Shown: positions 1 through 5,424 of the stretch, one piece after another
Layout: the number at the start of each line of letters is the position of its first letter
Numbering within the stretch: position 1 is the stretch's first letter
NCBI GenBank assembly: GCA_005883885.1
Contig: VAYF01000150.1
Location: forward strand, 1-6,056
Direction: 5' to 3'
Length of the DNA stretch: 6,056 bases
Origin: Actinomycetota bacterium
GTDB lineage: Bacteria; Actinomycetota; UBA4738; HRBIN12
The notes under the pieces: model-generated
The model's database searches: none
Seen by the model: the letters and a program-made list of their open reading frames with translations, nothing else
Told to the model about the DNA's origin: nothing
Position numbers and translations under genes: made by a program

Positions 1-745
1 CATCGACCACCGCCGCATAGTCGAGCCGGGCGAGCGTCGTGCCGCCGATCTCGCGGGCCATCAACGCCACGAGGACCTGGGCTTCGCGTTCGCCCGCGCG
101 GGCGTGCTCCGCCGCCTCGGTGAGCGCGAGGAACAGGCAGCTCGCCTGCTGCCGCTCCTCGCGCGCGAGGCGCGCGTTCCGGGAGGACACCGCGAGCCCG
201 CTTGCTTCGCGGACGGTCGGACACGCCACGATCGTCACCCCCAGCTCCGGCTCAGCAGCCGTCATACGACGGACGAGGAAGAGCTGCTGAGCGTCCTTCT
301 CCCCGAAGTAGGCGGCGCTCGGCCCCGTCAGGTCGAACAGGCGATGCACCACCTTCAACACGCCCTCGAAGTGCCCCTGCCGAGTCACACCCTCGAACGT
401 CTGCCCGACCGGGCCGGGGTCGGGTGCAGGCAGATCGACCCCCGGCGGGTAGACCTCCTCGACGGACGGTCCCCAGACGAGGTCGACCCCGTCCCGTTCC
501 GTGACCGCGATGTCCGCCGCTTCGTCGCGAGGGTACGTGTCGAGATCCTCGCCCGGACCGAACTGCAGTGGGTTCACGAAGATGGACACGACCACGCGGT
601 CGCGCTCGGACCGTGCGCGCTGGATCAGCGAACGGTGCCCCGCGTGGAGCGCGCCCATCGTGGGCACCAGGCCGACCGAGTCCCCGGCCTTTCGCCAGCC
701 GTCGGTCGCAGCCTGCAGTTCGGCGGCGGTCCTGATCAGGTCCAT
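1..745 (-). CDS. panC: Pantothenate synthetase (pantoate--beta-alanine ligase), C-terminus cut by window edge
   Basis: PanC is a cytoplasmic enzyme that condenses pantoate with beta-alanine using ATP, via a pantoyl-adenylate, in the pathway to coenzyme A. I translated the minus strand from ATG at 745-743; the frame stays open to the left edge, giving 248 residues of a family usually about 280-310 long. Family motifs appear in order: VPTMGALHAGH (residues 27-37) with the HxGH nucleotide-binding signature at 34-37, SIFVNPLQFG (54-63), TYPRD (70-74), GHFEGV (124-129), YFGEKDAQQ (146-154) and the KMSKS-like VSSRN (186-190). Only the end of the C-terminal domain, after LDYAAVVD, is missing. The gene starts 7 bases after the DUF2520 stop codon with no clear Shine-Dalgarno, so it is probably expressed by readthrough of the same operon. 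Identity is very secure; panD and coaX, which follow panC in M. tuberculosis, would lie outside the window. Confidence 0.96.
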   Translation of the reverse strand, partial: MDLIRTAAELQAATDGWRKAGDSVGLVPTMGALHAGHRSLIQRARSERDRVVVSIFVNPLQFGPGEDLDTYPRDEAADIAVTERDGVDLVWGPSVEEVYPPGVDLPAPDPGPVGQTFEGVTRQGHFEGVLKVVHRLFDLTGPSAAYFGEKDAQQLFLVRRMTAAEPELGVTIVACPTVREASGLAVSSRNARLAREERQQASCLFLALTEAAEHARAGEREAQVLVALMAREIGGTTLARLDYAAVVD

Positions 746-752
746 CGCGCGC

Positions 753-1625
753 TCATCGAACGCCGACCCAGCGATCCAGGACGGCGGCGACCGCCGCCCG
801 GTCGGCTTCGGACAGCCATCCGGCCCCCCCGGCCAGATCGAGCGCAACCCGGCACATCGCGATGTAGGCGGAGACCGTGTCGGGAGCATGTTCGGCGAGC
901 GCTTCGAGGTTCCTCGCGATCGTCATGGCATCGCCGCGGGCCGCCGGACCTGTGAGGGCCGCTGCGGGCCCCAACCTCGCGACGTTGTCGAGCGTGGCCA
1001 CCTGGAGGGGACGCATCGCGGCCCCAGGATCGGGCACCCCTGCCCCGGCGAACAACCGCTCGGCCACGGCCGTCGTCGCAACGAGGTAGTTCGAGGCGAA
1101 GACCGCGGCCGCGTGGTAGAGCGGTCGAAGATCGTCCCGGAGCCGGAACGGCGCCGCGCCCAGCTCGATCGCGAGCCACTCCCCGAGGGCGAAGCCCTCC
1201 TCGTCATCGGCCGTCACCGCGATCCGACAGCCGGGGAGGGCGTGGATGGCCCCGGCGATGTCCGGGAAGGTCTGCAGCGGATGGGTCGCCAGGCGGCGTG
1301 CCCCCTGCTCGATGAGCGGGAGGAGCACCCCGAGACCGGTGGCGCCCGACAGGTGCGTCACCCAGCTGTCGGCGCGCACGGTCCCGGCCGCCGCGAGCTC
1401 GGCGACGACCGGTCCCAACGCGTCGTCGGGGACCCCGAGCAGGAGGAGATCGCCGAGCGCGGCCGTCTCCGCCGGGGGAAGGACCGGAACCCCCGGCAAC
1501 CACGTCGCGGCTCGCTCGGTCGTCGCTCCCCGCCCGGAGACGGCGGCCACCCGGTGTCCTGCGCGGGTGAGCAGCACGGCGACGGCGGTGCCCACGCGCC
1601 CCGCGCCCACCACTGCGACCTTCAC
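753..1625 (-). CDS. Rossmann-fold / DUF2520 oxidoreductase, candidate ketopantoate reductase
   Basis: This is a 290-residue predicted NAD(P)-dependent oxidoreductase with the two-domain architecture of Rossmann-like plus DUF2520 proteins. Residues 3-12 (VAVVGAGRVG) form the first beta strand and the GxGxxG dinucleotide loop (G7, G9, G12). LLLLGVPDDAL (60-70), HLSGATG (91-97) and THPLQTFP (114-121) are typical of the family. The helical C-terminal domain has YHAAAVFASNYLVA (170-183) and LTGPAARGD (224-232). The start chosen is GTG at 1625-1623, which overlaps the upstream stop as GTGA and places the first strand at the N-terminus; an in-frame ATG at 1664 would add 13 unlikely residues. An AGGG lies about 9 bases upstream. 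The position directly before panC matches Rv3603c of M. tuberculosis. Neighbourhood suggests reduction of ketopantoate to pantoate, like the alternative reductase PanG described in Francisella, but this is inference; another substrate is possible. Confidence 0.9.
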   Translation of the reverse strand: MKVAVVGAGRVGTAVAVLLTRAGHRVAAVSGRGATTERAATWLPGVPVLPPAETAALGDLLLLGVPDDALGPVVAELAAAGTVRADSWVTHLSGATGLGVLLPLIEQGARRLATHPLQTFPDIAGAIHALPGCRIAVTADDEEGFALGEWLAIELGAAPFRLRDDLRPLYHAAAVFASNYLVATTAVAERLFAGAGVPDPGAAMRPLQVATLDNVARLGPAAALTGPAARGDAMTIARNLEALAEHAPDTVSAYIAMCRVALDLAGGAGWLSEADRAAVAAVLDRWVGVR

Positions 1626-2947
1626 GACGCCGACCCTGAGGGACCGAGGGACGGCGCGCTCCATAGGAGCGGCCCGGCCGGACGAGGCGCGCCCGGCGGC
1701 AACGTGAGCGGGCGCAGCTCGCCCGCCCGGACGAGCGAGAGCTCGCCGTCCTGCAAGAGGATCACGTCGCCGTCAACGGTGACCGTCGCCTCGATCGTGG
1801 CCGCGTCGGTCCGGTCGACGAGCTCAGGGATCCGCAGACCGACCCCGGGGCCCATCGTGATGCGGTAGACACCGCGAACGCCACGATAGAGGCCGAGCAC
1901 GTACGCATCTCCCGCGTCCGAGGACCAGGTGAGGAACTCGTCGACCAGCAGCGGCTGATGCCGCCTGCCGAACGGGACGGGACCGCTCGGTGACGGGGAC
2001 CGGTAATAGAGCTGCAAGCCCCGTGCCGGCCCGTAGGGCTGGCCCGCGCCGGGTCGTGGAACCGGCGTGATCAGGAAGTCGCCGCGCGTGGACAGACTCA
2101 CCAGCGCATGGTCGTCGATGAACCGCTCGGTATAGCCGCTGCCGACGAACACGATCGAGGCGGTCGTCGCTCGCGCGGCCACCACGTAGACGAACGTTCC
2201 GTCCCGCGCGATCGTCAGCGGGAGCCCGCACATGGGCCCGTCGTACCTGATGTCGGACGTCCCGAACGACACGAGGTGCGTGGTGATCAGGACGTGCCGG
2301 AGACAGCCCTGGGTTCGATCCCCGTAGCGCAGCGAGGTCACGTCCTGGCCGCCGGAGGACCATGTCACCAGATCGCCCGCCCCGACGGGGATCGGGCGGC
2401 CTTCCGGCGTTAGGAAGTGCAGGATGCTCGCGACCTGCCGACGCCCTTCGCTCGACGTCACCCCGACCCAGCCGGGGCTGACGCTGGAGGCATCGACGAG
2501 GTTCGTCGGCTGCTCGACGTGGGGTCCGGGAGCGACCCGACCGGTCTGCAGATCCCACGTCCACAGCACCCATCCCTGCGGATCCTGCGCCGCGTAGATC
2601 AGGGTGCCGTCCAGCCCCGATACCGCGCCGCTGGACGTCGCCGGCGTCGAGCCCGGGGTGTGCGAGCTGATGAAGAGGAACGCGCCGGCCGCCACGGCGG
2701 CGACGAGACCGGAGGTGATCCATCCTCGGGATCGAGATCGCGTGCCTCCGGTACTCGATCGCGGCGAAGTGGGATCCACCGAAGACACGTCGACGCGATC
2801 CCGGCGTTCCGGGGGCCGGGTCGGGCCGGGAGCAGGGTGACGCGTCTTCGGGGGCGCCGACGAAAACAGGCCGGCCCCGCACTCGGGGCAGCTGCTCGAC
2901 CGTGTGTCCCCCGTCCAGTCGCAGCGGAGACAGAGCTTGTCGCTCAT
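1622..2947 (-). CDS. Zinc-ribbon, single-TM protein with beta-propeller-like extracytoplasmic region, unknown function
   Basis: This is a 441-residue protein I do not recognise as a named family. It opens with a short zinc ribbon: Cys6-x2-Cys9 and Cys20-x2-Cys23 (CLRC and CPEC). A Pro/Arg/Ser-rich, probably disordered linker follows to about residue 75, then one hydrophobic segment at about 77-95 (WITSGLVAAVAAGAFLFISS). With Arg-rich sequence before it, the zinc ribbon should face the cytoplasm and the remaining ~340 residues the outside. That region is rich in short beta strands and has propeller-like turns such as LVTWSSGGQDV and FLTWSSDAGDAYVLGLY, so a beta-propeller is likely but not proven. 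ATG at 2947-2945 overlaps the folK stop (ATGA) and has no Shine-Dalgarno, which implies coupling to folK. It occupies the slot held by the membrane proteins Rv3605c/Rv3604c in M. tuberculosis, without evident similarity. A sensor or scaffold role is only a guess. Confidence 0.85.
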   Translation of the reverse strand: MSDKLCLRCDWTGDTRSSSCPECGAGLFSSAPPKTRHPAPGPTRPPERRDRVDVSSVDPTSPRSSTGGTRSRSRGWITSGLVAAVAAGAFLFISSHTPGSTPATSSGAVSGLDGTLIYAAQDPQGWVLWTWDLQTGRVAPGPHVEQPTNLVDASSVSPGWVGVTSSEGRRQVASILHFLTPEGRPIPVGAGDLVTWSSGGQDVTSLRYGDRTQGCLRHVLITTHLVSFGTSDIRYDGPMCGLPLTIARDGTFVYVVAARATTASIVFVGSGYTERFIDDHALVSLSTRGDFLITPVPRPGAGQPYGPARGLQLYYRSPSPSGPVPFGRRHQPLLVDEFLTWSSDAGDAYVLGLYRGVRGVYRITMGPGVGLRIPELVDRTDAATIEATVTVDGDVILLQDGELSLVRAGELRPLTLPPGAPRPAGPLLWSAPSLGPSGSAS

Positions 2948-3435
2948 GGGAGGACCAGCGGTGGGGCGTACGGCCGCGCTCCCTCGCCGTCCACCGCGAG
3001 GTCGAGGATCCTCGTCCCATCCGCGAGGATCGGATCCGGGTCGAGCTCCAACAGCGGCAACACCACGAACGAACGTTCGGTCATCCGCGGGTGCGGGATC
3101 GTGAGCGCCGGCTCGTTCACGGTGAGCTCGTCGTACAGCAAGACATCGATGTCGATCGTCCGAGGGCCCCAGCGGACCTCGCGCGTCCGACCGAGCTCGG
3201 CCTCAACACGGTTGCACGCTGCCAGGACCTCGTGCGGTCCGGCTTGGGTCTCGGCGCGGATCACGGCGTTCAGGTACGGAGGCTGGTCGGGCGGGCCGCC
3301 CTCCGCGTCCGTCTCCCAGACCCGGGACGAGACGACCGCACGCACGCCTTCGGCCGCGAGCAGGTCGACCGCCGATTGGAGCGACCGTAGACGGTCACCG
3401 AGGTTCGCGCCCAGACCCAGCGTCGCCACGTGCAT
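2944..3435 (-). CDS. folK: 2-amino-4-hydroxy-6-hydroxymethyldihydropteridine pyrophosphokinase (HPPK)
   Basis: FolK transfers pyrophosphate from ATP to 6-hydroxymethyl-7,8-dihydropterin, giving the substrate of dihydropteroate synthase; it is cytoplasmic. The 163-residue product matches the usual length of about 160. Motifs in order: LGLGANLGDR (6-15), SSRVWET (36-42), QPPYLNAV (51-58), the signature RWGPRTIDIDVLLYD (88-102) with the two Mg-binding aspartates at D95 and D97, and IPHPRMTERSFVVLPLLEL from residue 113. The start used is ATG at 3435-3433, which begins just before the first beta strand. An in-frame TTG at 3444-3442 overlaps the folB stop and a GTG lies two codons inside, so the exact start is uncertain by a few residues. 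Longer upstream starts would overlap folB heavily. The stop overlaps the next gene's ATG. All expected catalytic features are present, so the enzyme should be active. Confidence 0.96.
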   Translation of the reverse strand: MHVATLGLGANLGDRLRSLQSAVDLLAAEGVRAVVSSRVWETDAEGGPPDQPPYLNAVIRAETQAGPHEVLAACNRVEAELGRTREVRWGPRTIDIDVLLYDELTVNEPALTIPHPRMTERSFVVLPLLELDPDPILADGTRILDLAVDGEGARPYAPPLVLP

Positions 3436-3440
3436 CGTGC

Positions 3441-3791
3441 TCAATGGTCCGGGAGCGTCACAGCCGCGGCGACGCCCTGGATCCCGAGGCGCGACGCCGC
3501 GTTCGGCTTGTGGACGACCACCGTGGCGCGGAGCACGCGATCGAAGGTCAGACACTCGCGAGCGATGGCATCGGCCATCGACTCGATCAGATCGAACGAT
3601 CCCCCCGCGACGACGCTTCGGACGCGTTCGGTGACGACGCGATAGTCAGCCGTCGCGTCGATCCGATCGTCGCCGACGTTGATCTCGAGATCGAGGTCCA
3701 CGACGAACGGCTGCGCCGCGTCCTTCTCCCCGGGCCTGGCGCCGTGAAGACCTTCCACCTCGATGCCGGACAGGAACACCCGCGAGCTCAT
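3441..3791 (-). CDS. folB: Dihydroneopterin aldolase
   Basis: FolB cleaves 7,8-dihydroneopterin to 6-hydroxymethyl-7,8-dihydropterin and glycolaldehyde, the step before FolK. The 116-residue product has the normal family length of about 120. Visible signatures are GLHGARPGEKDAAQPFVVDLDL (starting at residue 14), with E22 at the position of the conserved glutamate, TADY with Y50, GGSFDLIESMADAI (63-76) with the pterin-anchoring E70, and VVVHKPNA with the catalytic lysine K95. All catalytic residues I can place are intact. ATG at 3791-3789 overlaps the hydrolase stop as ATGA and is preceded by a strong Shine-Dalgarno. The family forms octameric rings in the cytoplasm. The stop at 3441-3443 lies only 5 bases from the folK ATG. 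Neighbouring folK and folP support the call. Confidence 0.96.
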   Translation of the reverse strand: MSSRVFLSGIEVEGLHGARPGEKDAAQPFVVDLDLEINVGDDRIDATADYRVVTERVRSVVAGGSFDLIESMADAIARECLTFDRVLRATVVVHKPNAASRLGIQGVAAAVTLPDH

Positions 3792-4630
3792 GCGTTCGGT
3801 CCCACCTCCTGCTCGGACGGAGCGGGCGACCCCTCGGCATCGTCCGCCTCTCCCGGTAGGCGGTCCACCCATCCGGGCCGACGTTCGAGCTGGAGCGTCG
3901 TGATCCCGCCGTGGTCGTGCGGCGCGCGGAGGTAGCGGGCGCGCAGGTACTCGAGGATCATCACGCCGATCGTGTCGAAGGCGTCGTCGAGGAGCAGATG
4001 GCCCGACTCGGGGACGAACCCGAGGGTCGAGGCGGGGATCGCCGCGCTGAGCCGCTCCGCGATCCCCGGATCGACGATCCGGTCCTCGTCCCCGTGCAGC
4101 ATGAACACGGGTTGCTCCCAGGCGGCCATCGCGTCCTCGAGGCCGGTGACGTCGTCACCGGCCTCGAGGACGGCGCGACCCCGCGCGTACGCGGCGGGGT
4201 CACGCCGCCACCGCTCGAGGTACCTATCGACGTCCACGTCGGCGAGCGGCTCGACGTGAGCACGCAGGAGCGCCTCCTCCGCGGCCTCGGGAAGGAGCGG
4301 GGCGCCGGTGGGGCCGACGGACCCGAGCAGAACGACCGTGTCCACGTCCATGCCGTCGCCGAAGGCCAGGACCTGCGCGACGCGCCCGCCGCTCCCGTGC
4401 GCGACCAGCGCGGGGCGCTCGATCCCGAGATCGCGCAGGCGACCGCGGACCGTGGCCGCCTGCGCTCGCGATCCATCTCCTTCGACACAGGAGAGGTCCG
4501 CCGTGAGGACACGGAACCGGGTCGCCAGCAACGGGGCGAGCTGCCGGAACGCATGCCCGCCGAAGGGGAACCCGGGCAGGAGCACGACGGGTTCCCCCTC
4601 GCCGCTCACCTCGAACGGCAGCTCGTTCAC
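3788..4630 (-). CDS. Alpha/beta-hydrolase-fold protein with displaced nucleophile serine
   Basis: This is a 280-residue alpha/beta-hydrolase-fold protein of unknown substrate, translated between folP and folB. The N-terminal strand and oxyanion-loop region read PVVLLPGFPFGGHAF (14-28). The acid HGDEDRIV (179-186, D183) and the histidine ESGHLLLDD (208-216, H211) are canonical. The nucleophile elbow reads LVAHGSGGRVAQ (75-86): aligned without gaps to the usual VGHSMGGRVA, the serine position is G79, with Ser80 one residue later. Residues from about 231 form a polar, partly acidic tail that looks disordered. The start is GTG at 4630-4628, forming GTGA with the folP stop and preceded by GGGAG at 8 bases. 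Residues 153-167 are encoded by a perfect 41-base inverted repeat. The fold is secure. An esterase-like role in folate metabolism, a shifted serine, or a catalytically dead partner are all possible. Confidence 0.88.
   Translation of the reverse strand: MNELPFEVSGEGEPVVLLPGFPFGGHAFRQLAPLLATRFRVLTADLSCVEGDGSRAQAATVRGRLRDLGIERPALVAHGSGGRVAQVLAFGDGMDVDTVVLLGSVGPTGAPLLPEAAEEALLRAHVEPLADVDVDRYLERWRRDPAAYARGRAVLEAGDDVTGLEDAMAAWEQPVFMLHGDEDRIVDPGIAERLSAAIPASTLGFVPESGHLLLDDAFDTIGVMILEYLRARYLRAPHDHGGITTLQLERRPGWVDRLPGEADDAEGSPAPSEQEVGPNA
3801..3810 (-). promoter_or_regulatory. Strong ribosome binding site for folB
   Basis: The minus strand reads AGGAGGTGGG here, a near-perfect match to the anti-Shine-Dalgarno consensus, ending 9 bases before the folB ATG. 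The GGAGG core is 13 bases from the start, a little far, but the GGTGGG part is well placed. It lies inside the 3' end of the hydrolase gene and supports the ATG at 3791 as the folB start. Confidence 0.7.
4132..4172. repeat. Perfect 41-base inverted repeat inside the hydrolase gene
   Basis: The left arm 4132-4150 and right arm 4154-4172 are exact reverse complements over 19 bases, separated by a 3-base loop (GTC). Each arm also holds the smaller palindrome CCTCGAGG. On the minus strand it encodes VLEAGDDVTGLEDA of the hydrolase without disturbing the frame. It can form a very stable hairpin in mRNA or single-stranded DNA. I saw no other perfect inverted repeat with arms approaching this length in the window. 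Function is unknown. Confidence 0.9.
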
Positions 4631-5383
4631 GGCAACGGCTCCCGGACGACCGCGTCGGCGACCTTGAGGGCCCGGACGGTCGCCTCGACGTCGTGCACAC
4701 GGACCAGGTCGGCTCCGTGTGCCGCCGCGAGAACGGCGACCGCGAGCGAGCCCTCCAGCCGAGCCGCGGGGTCCTCGACCCCGGTGAGCGTCCCGATGAA
4801 GCCCTTGCGGGATGCGCCGACCATGACCGCCGCGCCCAGCATCCGGAGCGTCGGAACCGCGCGCAGCAGCGCCAGGTTGTGCTCCGCGGTCTTGCCGAAC
4901 CCGATCCCAGGATCGATACAGGTTCGCTCCTCGGGGATTCCGGCGAACACGGACGCTTCGATCCGTTCCCGCAGGAACTCGTTCACCTCGCTTCGTGTCG
5001 CGACCCGCCGTGATGTCGTTGACGACGCAGGCGCCGGCGTCCAGCGCGGCGATCGCCACCTTCGGCTTGCGCGTGTCGATGCTGATCGGGGTCCCCGGCC
5101 GGGCCTTCGCGAGTCCCTCGATCACCGGGACCACCCGCCGGAGCTCCTCGTCGACCTCCACCGGGTCCGAACCGGGGCGGGTCGACTCCCCGCCCACGTC
5201 GACGAGGTCCGCGCCCTCGTCGACCAGCCGCGCGCCGTGGGCCACCGCATCCTCGGCGGTCGCGAACATCGCGCCGTCGCTGAACGAGTCCGAGGTGACG
5301 TTCACGATGCCCATCACGAGCGTGCGTTCGCCGAGCGTGAACGTCTCGTCGCCGCACACCCAGACCCGAGCCCCATCCGCCAT
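4627..5383 (-). pseudogene. folP: Dihydropteroate synthase with internal deletion and frameshift
   Basis: DHPS condenses 6-hydroxymethyl-dihydropterin pyrophosphate with p-aminobenzoate and is the sulfonamide target. The N-terminal half (ATG 5383-5381, residues 1-129) shows MGIVNVTSDSFSDG (24-37), DVGGESTRPGS (62-72), ISIDTRKP (100-107) and VVNDITAGRD (120-129). After 4997 that frame loses all similarity. The family resumes in another frame from about 4989: EVNEFLRERIEASV, CIDPGIGFGK, VGASRKGFIG and GADLVRVHDV, ending at TGA 4629-4627. Compared with E. coli FolP about 35 codons are missing at the join, including the LMHMQGNPKTMQ region, and the remaining 757 bases are not a multiple of three. 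So the gene as written cannot make DHPS. It may be a real deletion or an assembly error. The loop motif usually TPDSFSDG reads TSDSFSDG, another change. The stop overlaps the hydrolase start; a 39-base gap precedes the ATG. Confidence 0.92.
4639..4643 (-). promoter_or_regulatory. Ribosome binding site that fixes the hydrolase GTG start
   Basis: The minus strand reads GGGAG, 8 bases before the GTG at 4630-4628, inside the last codons of folP. This favours the GTG start over the long open frame that continues upstream through folP in the same reading frame. Confidence 0.65.
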
Positions 5384-5408
5384 GGGGCCATGGTAGATGC
5401 GCGCGGCC

Positions 5409-5424
5409 GAACGGGTCCCCGTTC
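5409..5424 (-). terminator. Candidate hairpin at the end of the TolB-like gene
   Basis: The minus strand has GAACGGG and CCCGTTC as perfect inverted arms two bases apart, overlapping the TGA stop at 5425-5423. As RNA it would fold as a 6-base stem with a GGAC loop, extendable by one G-U and one C-G pair. No U-tract follows, so a classical intrinsic terminator is not shown; it could be a U-less terminator, a mRNA 3' end stabiliser or an operator. It sits in the 39-base gap before folP, where any folP promoter would have to lie or start; I see no convincing -35/-10 pair there. Confidence 0.35.

Noticed and set aside
104..955. 283-codon open frame on the plus strand opposite panC
   Set aside because: The minus strand here encodes an unbroken PanC with all its motifs, so this frame is a shadow.
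501..1868. 455-codon open frame on the plus strand
   Set aside because: It lies opposite panC, the DUF2520 gene and the start of the zinc-ribbon gene, all with clear family motifs or conserved position. Its translation is Arg/Gly/Pro-rich low-complexity sequence typical of high-GC antisense shadows.
3003..3014. 12-base palindrome CGAGGATCCTCG in folK
   Set aside because: A short palindrome inside a conserved coding region is expected by chance at this GC content and has no distinguishing context.
2417..3634. 405-codon open frame on the plus strand
   Set aside because: It is antisense to the zinc-ribbon gene, folK and folB; the product is Arg/Ser-rich without any recognisable motif.
4622..4986. 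Nine-base sequence CTCGTTCAC at 4622-4630 and 4978-4986, considered as a deletion-prone direct repeat
   Set aside because: The copies encode ordinary VNE residues, the same word also occurs near 3112-3120, and neither copy brackets the segment missing from folP.
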